This document shows positions 12,191 to 24,717 of a stretch of 64,000 nucleotides of DNA, one piece after another. The DNA is taken from assembly GCF_905220565.1 (NCBI RefSeq), contig NC_059417.1, positions 10,960,518-11,024,517 on the forward strand. The letters run 5' to 3'. Position 1 is the first letter of the stretch, and every line of letters starts with the position of its first letter. The DNA is from Melitaea cinxia (lineage: Eukaryota; Arthropoda; Insecta; Lepidoptera; Nymphalidae). The notes beneath the pieces are model-generated. The model ran no database searches. It saw nothing but the letters and a program-made list of their open reading frames with translations, and was not told the origin of the DNA. A program made the position numbers and the translations under genes.

Positions 12191-13216
12191 TAATATTTTT
12201 TTTTTTTTCGTATATCTTAAATGTACATACAGCGATCCGTTACATTTGTATTATATACATATATTAATAATTATTTTTTTAGCATTTATAAAATTAAAAT
12301 ATTATTTTTAACCGGACCAGTAGATTCAATGATCTCTTATTCATTTTGACGTTATTGTTATAAAAAACCTAGTTACATAAAAAGAAAACAAAATTTGGAT
12401 AATTTATGGTTACAGAACCTTTTACCATCACCAAATATACATATATATTAAAACTTCAATCTGTGCGTGTGTATGTAGAAAGTGCTATTACTTTAGTATT
12501 CAGGCCATTTTTTTCCTAATATTAAATTGTACTGTAAAGTGTTACATTAATTTGATAATGATAATAATAATAATAATAATAAATAACAAAACACTAGTAT
12601 TCGGATTTTGTTCGAATTTTGTAATAACCAATTAAATTATGCGGGTCAGACTTCTGCGACGTCACTCACCTAACTTTACTCGAAATGAACTTGTGAAGTG
12701 TAATTATAGTTTCAGAGCTGTAAGAGCGCATTACAGGTTAGAACTTTGCTGCCGATCTACGACGCTCTTTAACAAATAAATCATTGACTAGCAACGAAAT
12801 ATAATATCAATTAGTGTTCATTGTAAACAGGTTACATGGGAAAAGTATTACTGATATCACCTGATTTAAATGTTAAACAAAACTCTTTTATTACATAATA
12901 AATAGGCTCAGGTAATCAAGTGACTGAATTTAAATTGGACCTGTGAATATTTTTACTATATTTAGTACGTATATTGAACGCAGACCTTCAAAATTTACTG
13001 AAATAATTTATGGGTATAGATTTAATAAGTACTAAACAGAGAGTGTACTCCTTAAACCATTTTTTATATAAGGGCCCCGGTATGAAAAAATATGAGGAGT
13101 GTAATCTACTGAAGGAATGACCTACGTTTCTCATAACGCCATCTATCGGAACCCTTTTGTGTTCCATTGTGTGTTTATCGAAACAGAATAGAGTTCGGAA
13201 AGATAACGACGTTTCT
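12191..13216. other. No gene seen
   Basis: AT-rich DNA with (AAT)n at about 12556-12582. No recognisable coding sequence. Confidence 0.6.
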
Positions 13217-13249
13217 AATAACGCCATCTGTGATGGAGATGGCGTTATT
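13217..13249. repeat. Short hairpin
   Basis: AATAACGCCATCT, a 7-nt loop, then AGATGGCGTTATT: a 13-bp perfect stem. A partial extra copy of the arm (CGTTTCTCATAACGCCATCT) lies at about 13126-13145. Confidence 0.6.
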
Positions 13250-13758
13250 TGATTCGTTTATTTATCATTTGATATGATAATCATCTTTTTCTTAGAATAG
13301 TAAGTATTTTTTGTGCCTCCAGTCGTGCGTCGGAGCTGAGACACACTTTTTTATTTTTGTTTGTGTATTGAGCAAACTATTTTCTCTTTGCGATCCCCTG
13401 TCTGTCTTTGAGCGCTCAATATCTGTGCCGATACCTTTGCTGGGCTATAAAATATGTCACTATGATTTATATAAAGAAGAAATATATTATAAGAAATAAT
13501 TCAAGGCGGTGGAGCAGAAGCCGGGTCACTGCCAACTAGGCCAGCAAGCTATAAAAAATATTATTTTATATTTGGAGGCATCTCTTTAATTTTATTTATG
13601 GGTCATTCAGTCTGTAACATCCCACAGCTGGGCATAGGTGTCTTCCTCCATTAAGAAAAATATTAAATATTAATTATTTATCGTTGTGTCCATTTGTTAT
13701 AAGTATTCTTTGACGGTTCGCAGGAAATTAAATATTAATTATAAGGCATCATTTGATT

Positions 13759-14090
13759 GTGCTGTGTGGCTACGGCACTAAAGAATTTAGCCACCCCCTC
13801 TCTTCCCGTGGGTGTCGTAAGAGGCGACTAAGGGATAACAAGGTTCCACAACCACCATGGAACTTAAGAAGCCGACCGATGGCGGGATAACCATCCAACT
13901 GCTGGCTTTGAAATACACAGGCCGAAGACGGGCAGCAGCGTCTTCGGTGCGACAAAGCCAGTACTGCGGTCACCAACCCGCCTGCCCAGCGTGGTGACTA
14001 TGGGCAAAACACATGAGTTCACGTTATTTTTGGCGTAAACTTGTGGAGGCCTATGTCCAGCAGTGGACTGTATAGGCTGTAATGATGATG
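13759..14090 (+). mobile_element. SINE-A, full-length copy
   Basis: About 332 bp between perfect 11-bp duplications ATCATTTGATT (13748-13758 and 14091-14101). Starts TGTGCTGTGTGGCTACGGC, ends with AGCAGTGGACTGTATAGGCTG plus an ATGATG tail. The tail resembles the 3' end of the RTE LINE at 16.4 kb, the likely mobilising partner. Confidence 0.88.
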
Positions 14091-14241
14091 ATCATTTGAT
14101 TATTTGTAAATCAGCGGAAAGTAAATCAATTAAAATTTATCTTATCATCATAATATACCTCAAGCCGCAATCTTGTTATAGCCGTGGATAAAGTTTTATA
14201 ACTAGTGATTATGGTGCGTTGTCTTCTAATCATAATCTTTA

Positions 14242-14446
14242 TCTATACAAATAAAAATGAATGTCGCTAAGCGCATGGCTCAAGAATGGCTCGACCTATT
14301 CGGCTAATTTTTGTTTTTTTGTATGTTCCTTGAGGCCCACGGCAGGTTTTGATACTAAAATGAAATTTAAAAAAATGAAAAGAAATTAAATAAAAATTAT
14401 TTGTGGTATAAACTTTTGACAGAACGAAGTCTGTCCGAGCAGCTAG
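14242..14446 (+). mobile_element. Helitron-like element, family 2
   Basis: Starts TCTATACAAATAAAAATG, contains GCTAAGCGCATGGCTCAAG, ends GTCCGAGCAGCTAG. An inverted copy lies at about 4005-4215. Confidence 0.65.
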
Positions 14447-14719
14447 TATAAAATAAATTTAAATTTAGAATGTATATTTTTATTATATGTACTGCGCATA
14501 TTTGAAATTTAACAAAATAATATTTGTTGCCGTCATACGACATCTAGCAATCATTTGTGAATCCCGTGCTATACGGCGTTACCGTTCTCATACATACATA
14601 ACTTAAGAAATTAATGATTCACACTACCACTAAATAGGATGAAATTAATGTTTTTGTGTGCACAGAAACTGCCGGACCATGAATAGCATACAAATGGATT
14701 AATCAATGTAACAAGTGTA

Positions 14720-14882
14720 CGGTCCGTCTGGTTGTAAGCGGATACCCTAGACAATGGATGCATGTCTATGAACGTAACACCATAGTCATTGCAAGCGCTT
14801 TGTCGACCCTATCACCGACCTACACATCACTGCTTGAAAGCAATGTTATTTAGCTGTGATCTTCTGTAAGGTTGAGGTGCTT
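14720..14882 (-). mobile_element. SINE-C degenerate copy
   Basis: ACTGCTTGAAAGCAATGTTA and GCTGTGATCTTCTGTAAGG on the minus strand. Confidence 0.6.
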
Positions 14883-16401
14883 CTTCTGCTGCACTTGTAT
14901 TATGTATTCTATTATTTTATCCATATTATATGTATTTCGTTTATAAGTATAGTGTTTTTTATGCATATGTTTTATATATATGTTTGTATGTATGTATTAT
15001 GCTGTATATTTATGTGTATTTGTATTTTGTACTCGAAAATTGATAACGTTCTAGGTGACATTAATCGTCACTTCTCTGTGTACACTTCCCTACCGCATTT
15101 ACTACGCTGTGTCCTATATATGGCCAAAGGTTGTTTGGAAGCGATTACTCTTCTAGCGATAAGACCGCCCCTGTGAGGTGTCTCTTCTTTATTTGTAATA
15201 TGTTAGTGTCTTGGTTGTTGTTGTGCACTAAAGATTATTATTATTATTATTATTACTTTTGTTCTCCCTATTTGTCATGAAAGGTCTTGTCGTCAACAGC
15301 AAGTGCTGTGACAACTATGTCAACTCTTCAACAAAGTCAATTTTTCGTTACATTATTTCGTTCGTGATCTTTTTTTGGCTAAGTGAACAAACTTTCACTA
15401 TTTTGAAAAACTTTCTAAGCGTCTACTTATTTCATTATATTTGAAAGGGCGTGTATCTTACAACTGATTGATTTTTTATTTTCAAATGCAATCTAGCGAA
15501 TCGTCACTATCAAGGGTAGATGGGCAGCCATCTTAGCACAAACATTGTCGACAAGATGGCGCCTCATAACCAAGTTTGTGACGAATCGCTTAGTATTTTA
15601 AATGCAAATGTAAACTTATTCATGAAATTAATTCGATTTTGTGTTAATTTGAGTATTTGTTAATTATTTTGATAACTTTTTAAAGAAAATAAAGAAGAAT
15701 TAAATCTATATAAAAATTAACATCGATAATGGCCGTCTGGCTGTTATACACAAAAGCGACCTGTAGGTACTTAGAAACAAAGTAATAAAGAAATAGAGGT
15801 TTAAAACTGGGACAAACGGAAAACTCATAAACCTTGCGAAATGAAAACTATAAAATTCTGAAGTTATTAACAAGAAATATTTTATTTTCAGAGAGTTTCT
15901 GAGCGATGCTACAAACAGTTAACCTTTTATAAGTTCCTTTATGATTGTTGATTTTCGTTTTTAATTCCGATATGAAAATTAAAAATTATTTTTTTTCAAA
16001 AGCAGTTTTGAATCTTCATTTTACGAACTAAAATTTTACTAGTGGTCGCCCAGTGACCGAAATTCGACCATAATTAATTTAAATTATAAGTTTGAACATT
16101 ATTAAGGTTGAACATATTATCTGTTGTCAAAGACTATAACTTCTATAATAATAAACACAAGAGTATATGTATATGCGTGTGTGTAAAAAAAATTAGCATT
16201 CTGCACTCCTTCTCTATATAAACTATAAGTGTGCGAAATTTCATACTCCGTCCTCGCAATTTTCGTAAAACAAAAAATAATAATAATAGAATACAAATTT
16301 TTGGTTCACGTATTAATATACATATATTTGTTTTTAATGAATTATTAATAGTTAAAGTAAAGATATTACCGATTTGAAATATAGATTCCGCAGACTGGAA
16401 T
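14883..16401. other. No gene seen
   Basis: AT-rich intergenic or intronic DNA, an (ATT)n run at 15235-15256; frames up to 106 codons look like chance. Confidence 0.55.
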
Positions 16402-16770
16402 CTACACTTCGAAGATTCCGCAGCGCTTGAAGACAAAAGTCTTTGAGCAATACGTCCTGCATGTGTTAACATACGGAGCCGAGACGTGGACACTTCCCAA
16501 GGGACTAGTTTACAAGTAGTAGTCCACAAACTTAAAGTCGCTCAACGTGCAATGGAACGAGTTATGATGAGGATCTCTCTTAAAGACAGAATTCGCGACA
16601 GAACGATAGTATCCGATATAGCCCAAAGAATTAGCAAGTTTAAGAGGCAGTGAGCTGGTCACGAGCAAAGCAGAACTTATGGCCGCTGAAGTAGACGTTA
16701 TGTTGGCAAATGATGTCTGACGCGAACTTGGGGAGACCTGTGTCTAGCAGTAGACTACGATAGGCTGGAC
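16402..16770 (+). pseudogene. RTE-type LINE ORF2 3' remnant with tail
   Basis: Reads KVFEQYVLHVLTYGAETWT, then after a stop KLKVAQRAMERVMMRISLKD and IAQRISKFKRQWAG (TGA in place of Trp). This is the well-known C-terminal end of RTE-like LINE ORF2 in insects. The 3' tail (16721-16768, GAACTTGGGGAGACC...GATAGGCTG) matches the SINE-A tail. Confidence 0.8.
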
Positions 16771-16779
16771 TGAAAATTG

Positions 16780-16970
16780 ACTGAGAGAAGAATTGGCAAA
16801 AAACTCCACTATTTTTCTTTCAAAAAATTACGGTCAATCATTAAAAATTTAGTCACGTCTTGCATAGAATACAGTCACACTAAGACCACACATCTTTATC
16901 ATCGATATAATCGTATACTGGCCCGCCAACGCTACAGTCAATATTATGACCTCTACGCCAACATATGAGT
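16780..16970 (+). repeat. Copy of the repeat family targeted by the helicase LINE
   Basis: GAGAGAAGAATTGGCAAAAAA, CACGTCTTGCATAGAATACA, ATCATCGATATAATCGTATA. Confidence 0.55.
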
Positions 16971-17404
16971 ATGTTAGTTTTATTTGTAACTGCGTAGTTT
17001 CGTGTAAAATTAACGAGTTTTTTTTTTTTTGTTTATACTATAAAAAACGTATGTCTAAGTGTAAAGTTAACTAACACCAAATGTAATGTTTATTTATTTA
17101 CTATAATATAAAATCATGTTATATAAAAAATTACAAATAAAGCATTCCAAAAATCACTGGGGTAAACGTTCCCCCCCCCCTTCCGTTTCCTCCCTGCTGG
17201 GAGATCTCTCTTAATTTAACAAAGAGTGTGTTTTGTGTATGTAAATGTGATGGCCATAGACTCCTTATTCTTTAATCTGAAGGGTGAGAACTTAATTTAA
17301 GCTGATATTTTTCTTTTAGGTAAAAATAAACATACAAATAATCATAATCATTTCCTTCCCTGCTGAATAAATATTGAATCAAAAAAATCAAAATAAAAAA
17401 AAAG

Positions 17405-17595
17405 CTTGATCCAGTCTTCAAAAGTACCTTCGAATCGTCATTTTAGAAATTAAAATTTTTAATTGATTATTATTTTTAATAGCTTATCAGAAGAATCGGC
17501 AAGAAACTTCGCAGTTACTCTTTTGAAAATAATACATAAACTGTGTTTTAGCATAGAATTAGTAATATCTTGCACGAAATACAGCATCACAAAGT

Positions 17596-17600
<5 letters not shown>
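17405..17600 (+). repeat. Copy of the repeat family targeted by the helicase LINE
   Basis: CAAAAGTACCTTCGAATCGT, AGAATCGGCAAGAAACTTCG, AATATCTTGCACGAAATACA. It merges into a (CA)n/(TA)n microsatellite. Confidence 0.6.

Positions 17601-17692
<92 letters not shown>
17597..17692. repeat. Compound (CA)n-(TA)n microsatellite
   Basis: About 18 CA units followed by about 25 TA units; likely length-variable. Confidence 0.9.
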
Positions 17693-17694
<2 letters not shown>

Positions 17695-18330
17695 TTCGAT
17701 TCAGTCATTGATTTCAGCAACTATTGCAATAAGCGCTTAAATTTTATTGTACAGCCAATTAAAATAACCACACAAAATGAAATAAGTAAAACTATAGTAC
17801 TGTCAATACACACAATTGTCAAATAGTTATCTACATAGCAATTAAGAAAAACAAATTAAACTTCAACTACCGAGCTGGCTCATTCAGAAGTTGCAAAGTT
17901 ATTGAAATACGAAGAACTGGGCGCAACAAAAGCTACAGTGGAACTTAGAAACTTTATCGACTTCCTACTCGGAACTCTGTGGAATGACCGGGAATATCGC
18001 CAACTTTGAAAATTCCCATTGTGTAACTTTTTCTCGGTTTTTTAGTTAGCCAAGAGCCGCTTGTTTTTTTCTTGTTTCTTTCTTGCTTAATGCGTCTTGT
18101 GGTGCATGTATTTGCTGTTTTATTTTTGATCATATTTTTAATTAAAAAAAGCTTATAAAATTACTTAATCGTTTTTAAAAATGGTTTCGCGAGGAAAGCG
18201 CTATATAGCAAAGGTTATATTTTAACGACAGAAAATATAATAGTCAAAATTGCTTAGTCCAAGCGATAAAGATATTATACGAGTATAATGTTAGGTAATT
18301 ATTTAAATAATATTTACTATCATGATTCGT

Positions 18331-18672
18331 TTCAGCCTGTAATATCCCACTGCTGAGTATAGACTTCATTTCCCATATAGGAGCCTTCTCCTTGATTGGA
18401 GCCTTGATCCTTATCAAAGCTTACTCCACCATGCTGCTCCAATGCGGGTTGATAGATAGATTCCGGTCGGTAGATAGATATATTCCCTACTATGAGTAAC
18501 GATCGCTATCAGGGTATCAGGTATTTAGGATAAGAACTGGGACCGACGACTCAACGTGCTCTCCGAAGCATGGTGGGGACACCATACGTATCCGCTAACT
18601 CGCAGTGAAGCAGCGTGATGGATTAAGCTCCTATCCTTCTCCTACATAGAAAAAGAATCCTATGCCCAATAT
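18331..18672. mobile_element. SINE-B fold-back: minus fragment then plus fragment
   Basis: 18331-18580 minus-strand (TTCAGCCTGTAATATCCCAC ... CATGGTGGGGAC). 18588-18672 plus-strand (AGCAGCGTGATGGATTAAGC ... CTATGCCCAATA). Confidence 0.7.
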
Positions 18673-19522
18673 ATCCCTAATTAGGCTGCCATAGATTCCG
18701 AGTAAGGTATTTTCTGCGACTTTAAATGGACTGATCTTTAAATGGACTATGATCCCATGGAATAAAAGTAAAAATGAAAAATTGAACACGATATTTACAT
18801 ACAAACACATACATAATAAACGAGAACAAGACCACATAATATGCATGAACTTAGATACAATCAAATTTGGGAGTAAAAAGTCAAAGCAAAACTGCATAAA
18901 AGATTTCCTGACTAACTGCACCTCTGTGCACCCCAAGCGGTAACTATTAGCGAGCAATTAGCCGACAAACACTTAATTAGGACCCTGACCCGTTTAATTT
19001 TGTATTCAGGTTGATATAATCCGACTCCAGAGAGACTTGCTCCAGTTCAAACTTCGAGTGTACGAAAACTTTTTGATCTACATTTCAAGCTAATTTGATC
19101 CCTATCGCGTAGTGTTAAAAATCATTTCGCTTTATCTATTTTTATAAAGCTTGTAAGCGTTTCAATGACTTTGTCCAGAACTCTAGAACTACTTTGTGAC
19201 TTTTATTTCGACGTGTACAACAAAATGAAACAAAATAAGTGAAATGTACTTAAGTTTGAAATATGTGTAACTACTAATAGATACACTACCTTAACAGGTA
19301 TTGCAAAAGGTAAATGTACTAAAACAGTAAAAAAATACATTTTTCTATTAAAGAAAAATATTACATCGGAATATTCGTACAACATGAGGTACGAAATCTG
19401 CGAAAAGATTGATATTCTAAAATTTATATTTATGCAAGAAGAACCGTAAACAAAGTCGCAGGTGAAGCCTGAAAGTTGTTTAGGCTATAAAACGTCAACC
19501 TATCATCCTTTTTTATACAGCT
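18673..19522. other. No gene seen
   Basis: AT-rich; overlapping frames of about 65-108 codons on both strands lack protein-like features. Confidence 0.55.
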
Positions 19523-19790
19523 ACGTTTCCAAACAAGCGTACGGCTCACTTGATGGTAAGCGATTACCGTAGCTGATAAACGTCTGCTACACCAGAAACA
19601 TCGCAAACATGTTGCCCTAACTATCTCCAATCCCTCCAGCTCTAGTAACCTATACTTATCTATTCACCATTAATTAAGCACTGCTTAATAGCAGTTATAT
19701 TTAACTGTGATCTTCTGTTAGGTCTCCTACTTCCTCAGTCGTGCTACACCAGATTTTGAGCAGGATATTTCCTGCAGTGCACTCAGTTTC
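19523..19790 (-). mobile_element. SINE-C copy, inverted
   Basis: AAGCGTACGGCTCACTTGAT through GAGCAGGATATTTCCTGCAG on the minus strand; diverged. Confidence 0.7.
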
Positions 19791-20436
19791 TTGGGCAAAG
19801 CATTTGCAATATATGTCGACCATCTGCAAATCATTACATAGTATAAAACAAAGTAGCTTCCCGCTGTCTGTATGCTTAGATCTTTAAAACTACGCAACGA
19901 ATTTTGATACGGTTTTCTTTAGTAAATAGAGTAATTCCAGAGGAATTTCCATCTAAACAGATGTAAAATACATGCATAATATAGTAGAGGAACACGGATA
20001 GTTTTTGTAACCGTGCAAAGCCGGGGCGGGCTAGTTGTCTATATTTGGGAATATACAGTATATTTAGTTGTAAGGATATTAAATCGAATGCGATACATCT
20101 TAATATTTCCATCTGCACGCTGAACACATTGTAGAAGTGCAGTGGACCAAGCTCCGCAATTGACCGTTTACATCTTGTTATAGTACTAGGATAAAATTGT
20201 AAGTTTGTTTTTCTTTATTTTAACTAAAAGATTTTTAAAAATAAGTCTACAAATAAAATTAGAAACAAAACAGAAACTTTTGCCTATAAACTTAGTACGC
20301 AACAATACGCCTACATTTGAAATTCTTATGATGGTTAGGTAAGGCGTTCCAAACAATTCTGTATGTAAAAACGAATATTATCATCAACACATATAATAAA
20401 AATGTATCGGATTGCTGTCTGTACATGGAAGATACT

Positions 20437-20728
20437 CTTCAGTCTGTAATATCCATATCCCACTACTGGGCATTGGCCTCTTTCCCCATGTCGGAGAAGG
20501 ATCAGAGCTTAATCCGTCACGTTGCTCCAATGCGGGTTGGCGGATATATTCCCTATTATGAGTAACGATCGCTATCAGGTGTACATGATGGCAACCGGAA
20601 CCGACGGCTTAACGTGCCCTCGTCGGCACGGTGGGGAGAACGTGAAATGAGAATGAGAGTAGTGGAAGCTCTGATCCTTCTCCTACATGGGCCTATGCCC
20701 AGTAGTGGGATATTACAGGCTGAAGCGC
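20437..20728. mobile_element. SINE-B fold-back: minus fragment then plus fragment
   Basis: 20437-20640 is SINE-B on the minus strand (CTTCAGTCTGTAAT ... GGCACGGTGGGGAG). 20665-20728 is its 3' end on the plus strand (CTGATCCTTCTCCTACATGG ... TTACAGGCTGAAGCG). Confidence 0.75.
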
Positions 20729-21238
20729 GAATATATTCTAGTAGTATATTGAACTTTTGACTAAAGACTTAGTGTACTCTTAATATTTGAGAAATATTAA
20801 TTCGAAAATAATAACACGTATAATATTAAAAAATATCTATTCCGTGATATCACTCACTATAAACACTTTTTGTTATTCTTTCAACAATATTAAAGGTTTC
20901 AAAATCAAAAATAGCTGTATCCATTCAAGATTCGAAAGCACTTTGGATCACACATCATTATATTATACAAATTAAATTTTTTAATTAATTTTAAAATAAA
21001 GTTCTACTGACACTAAAGTAAACAAACTTAAAGCAACGATTATTATTATTATTGCGAACAAAACTATAATATAAACATTCTATTTCTGATTTTACTCCGC
21101 GAAGTCAATATTTTCTTTCTAAACAAGATACTTGTTACCGCATCTCTTAAAAGTCTATACAGCTGTACATTAATAGCTTCATTAACTTTAATAAACCTAA
21201 ATATACCCTTAGTTAGATTTGTATTTTTTATTAAGTAT

Positions 21239-21441
21239 GTGAACTCATGTGTTTTGCCCATAGTCACCACGCTCGGCAGGCGGGTTGGTGACCGCAGGGC
21301 TGGCTTTATCGCACCGAAGATGCTGTTGCCCGTCTTCGGCCTGACACATGAGTTCATGAACACATGAGTTCACGCTATTTTTGGCATAAACTTGTGGAGG
21401 CCTATGTCCAGCAGTGGACTGTATAGGCTGTAATGATGATT
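21239..21441. mobile_element. SINE-A fold-back: inverted fragment followed by sense fragment
   Basis: 21239-21343 is SINE-A on the minus strand (TGTTTTGCCCATAGTCACC ... CGTCTTCGGCCTG). 21344-21441 is the 3' part on the plus strand (ACACATGAGTTCACGC ... GGACTGTATAGGCTGTAATG). The pair forms an internal inversion. Confidence 0.75.
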
Positions 21442-21489
21442 AAGTATGTGTAGATTACAATCTCGTTAAGATTGAACGACACAAGTTAA

Positions 21490-21655
21490 AAAAAGGAGTG
21501 TGCATTAGAACACACGGCTGAAGTATAAATTCTTTTGCTCCATCTAACATATATCTCCCTCTCAAGTTCCGTTGGTCTCGCCCGATCAAACTTCGTAACG
21601 CTCTCGTCACGAATCCACCAGCTTACTCCTCAAATCAAGCGTGCGTAGAGAAGTT
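21490..21655 (+). repeat. Dispersed repeat, two copies
   Basis: GAGTGTGCATTAGAACACACG, CTCCATCTAACATATATCTC, CGTAACGCTCTCGTCACGAA. The second copy is at 41155-41335. Confidence 0.6.
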
Positions 21656-21907
21656 TTATTTCAAAATGATTTAGAAAACGTATATAAAACAAAATATGGC
21701 GTCACAAAGTTCGGGAGTTAGCTAGTCATTTCAAAAATTATGAATTATGTTCACGTAACGAGCTCAACATAAAGTCTTTTAATCTTTACGCCGAGCAATC
21801 TAATCATCTCGATCCCTCACGCGCCAGCCGTCCATCGCTGTGTGGCCCTCACCTTAGCTATTAAACGGGTATAGGTACTTCTACATATATCCCCACCATG
21901 AACACAA

Positions 21908-22006
21908 TGACAACACATGAGTTCAGGCCATTTTTGGCGCGAACTTATGTAGGCCTATGTCCAGACCTGGACTGCGATAGGCTGAAATGATGATGATGAT
22001 GATGAA
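21908..22006 (+). mobile_element. SINE-A 3' fragment
   Basis: ACACATGAGTTCAGGCC through GGACTGCGATAGGCTGAAATG, followed by (ATG)n. Confidence 0.75.
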
Positions 22007-22103
22007 GGCATATAAAATAGTGGCACTTTATTAAAAGAAAAAAATCTGTTCATTACGAATAAAACATTGAAAAAACAAATAAATTGAAGAAAGTATGAAT
22101 TGT

Positions 22104-22332
22104 GTTTGCTCGCGAAACGAGAACGAACAAACTTCAATAACATCGACAAGTATTACAACGTAGGTCGACAAAAAAATTGTCAAGTAAATACGCATTATTA
22201 GATATAACTCAAAAAGTACTAGTCAGAGTTCAATAAAAATTAAATTGGAACACATGAAACACACCACCTTTCTATTTAAAAATAATCATCGAAATCGGTC
22301 CACCCAGTCAAAAGTTCTAACGTCACATACAT
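22104..22332 (-). mobile_element. 3' part of the AACCGACTTC element, inverted
   Basis: CATCGACAAGTATTACAACG, GTCAAGTAAATACGCATTA and GGTCCACCCAGTCAAAAGTT. Confidence 0.6.
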
Positions 22333-23329
22333 TCGAAACAATAGTTGAATTGTGAACCTAGTTATAATTACGACTCGTCCATCGGCTCTAGATTAAGATT
22401 CATAGAATAAGCAAGAGACACAAACTCAGGGTCTGGTCAACCCCCTCCCCCCCCCTACCGACATCCACTGGGCCAAGAATGTAAAAGTTAAGTTAGAGAC
22501 ATTAAAGCCTCCAAATCGGTTACATGTCTTTCATTTATTTTATTTAAATTAAGTCAATTAATAATTAAATAAAATAAGTAATAAGTATAAATTGTTTTCA
22601 AAGCGTACCGAAACCAAAAGCACCTTGTTGTTGTGAACATTGTGAAAAAAAAAAGAAAAAAATATTAATATTTATGTATTATGGTATTCTGCTGTGCCAT
22701 GCCATATCCACTCGTTTTTAATGCATGTTTCGTCCGCAAAGTGCGCACTTTCCGTCTCTGCTTCTTACATCTTACATCTACACCCACCAATAAGATTATT
22801 TTTATGTAATGTCAGTTATTTTTTAATTAGAATTCAATTTATTGATCTTGTTACGTTTTCATTTAAATGTGACAGTTTTTTTTTTAAATAATTTATTATG
22901 TTTCTCTAGTGAATAGTGAAACGTAAAGAGTTGTGGCTTGTTGTTGTGTTTTGCTGTTCTTTTTTACTATATGGAACTGTTATATTGTAATTATGATATT
23001 ATGATGTGATTTGATGTAAGTCTGAAACTTTATTTGATAATGATTGATTATTACTTATTAATTATATTATAACTAATAAATATTTTATTTTATAATCCTA
23101 CCTTTTTGGAATTCGGTTAAAAATTATAATATTTGAACACTGCTAAATGACTTTTTCACTTGGCATATGCTAGCCGTCATTTTAGACAGATACGAGGGTA
23201 GGAGGAGGACCCGTGTCTAGCCCGCTCCATTATCGATTACTTGCTTAACTCGTTCTGACATGTCTGGACGATTTATTCAGTCCTGTAACTGTATGTACTA
23301 CGTGACATTTTAAAGAATATACGTCTATA
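22333..23329. other. No gene seen
   Basis: AT-rich; a C run at about 22440-22458. Nothing coding. Confidence 0.6.
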
Positions 23330-23612
23330 CTTTAACTGAGGTAGGCCACAACAGGAATTTCCTGCTCAAAGTATGGAGCAGCCCGACTGGGGTAGTACCT
23401 CGACCTTACAGAAGATCACAGCAAAATAATACTGTTTTCAAGCAGTATTGTGTTCCTGTTGGTGAGTAAGGTGACCAGAGCTCCTGGGGGGGTTGGGGAT
23501 TGGGTCAGCAACGCGCTTGCGATGCCTCTGGTGTTGCAGGTGTCTATAAGCTACGGTAATCGCTTACCATCAGGTGAGCCGTACGCTTGTTTGCCGACCT
23601 AGTGACATAAAA
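23330..23612 (+). mobile_element. SINE-C full-length copy
   Basis: Starts TTTAACTGAGGTAGGCCACA, contains AGCAGCCCGACTGGGGTAGT and GCTACGGTAATCGCTTACCA, ends GTTTGCCGACCTAGTGACAT plus poly-A. About 280 bp. The commonest family in the window. Confidence 0.8.
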
Positions 23613-23975
23613 AAAAACTAATATTATGATCTAAAATACTCTGTAATATATTTTATACTATTCTATGTATACGTTTATTATTTATGTGTTAGATTCTTTG
23701 TCGTGACGCATTTTCTTTTCACACGTACACACACACTTTAGTTAAAGTTCTTAAAATATATGGAAGGTCTTCATTAAAGCTTCTTTCGACAACATACAAC
23801 AAACGTGAAGTCGCTACATACTCAAGTACAAAGTGCAAAACAGCAAATTTTACGAAGCTAACATTCGAAGTGTCGCTGTGAGCGACTGGCGACTGTGATG
23901 TGACATTTGAGTTTAGTGATCACTGTGTCATTTTTATTTCAAAAATCTATAACTTGATTATAGCTGCAAAAGACA

Positions 23976-24433
23976 AAAAACCGGCCAAGTGCAAATCGGA
24001 CTTGCACACCGAGGGTGCCGTACAAAAAACTTTAAAAATATTTTCATTATATGATGTAACGGAAAATTTATGCTTTTCGTATTTTTTTCTTTATCTGTGC
24101 TATATTACTTCGTACCAAATTTTAAGATTCTGAGTTCACGGGAAGTAAGTACCCTGTAGGTTTTGATTCCCTTGCGAGTGTCGAAAATTTGCAGCATAAA
24201 CGGCTGTATCTTTTGATTGCGTTGGCTTAGAACTTTGATTTTTTCACAGCTCTAAGGGAAAGTAAACTTAAGTATTTTATATGAATTTTAGCTTGACGAA
24301 GCTTAACTTGAAATGCGTGGAGGTAGCGTTCCTGAGAAAAAGGGTCTTGACAGACAGACGGACAACAAAATGATCGTATAAGGGTTCCTATTATTATTAT
24401 TATTATTTCCTTTTGAGATACAGGACCCTAATA
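23976..24433 (+). repeat. Dispersed insect repeat (CCGGCCAAGTGC type)
   Basis: AAACCGGCCAAGTGCAAATC, CACACCGAGGGTGCCGTAC, GACAGACGGACAACAAAATG and GTATAAGGGTTCC before a (TTA)n run and ACAGGACCCTAA. The beginning and end are the conserved parts of a repeat I know from lepidopteran introns. No ORF; class not assigned. Confidence 0.6.
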
Positions 24434-24717
24434 TAAATCGAATAGAATTTTGGACTTCAATCAATATCAAACTTTGATTTTCATATTCCCTTTTAAGTCT
24501 GTCAATTCCGACTTTTAAGGTAAAAATTATTCACAATCCTGATCGGGTGAACTTTAATTATGTCGGAAAGAGATTGCTTTTCAGCAATAAGGCCGCCTTT
24601 TGTACATTTTTCTACCAATTACCAATTGTTAATGTTGCTTATTTATTTTATTTTTTGTTTAATATACAATAAAGTCTCATTATTTCTATTATGTCCAGTT
24701 TTATTTAAATTCATCCA

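Noticed and set aside
13770..13976. Repeated 68-codon minus-strand frame, also at 57582-57788 and 58569-58775
   Set aside because: This recurring frame is the antisense of SINE-A, not a gene family.
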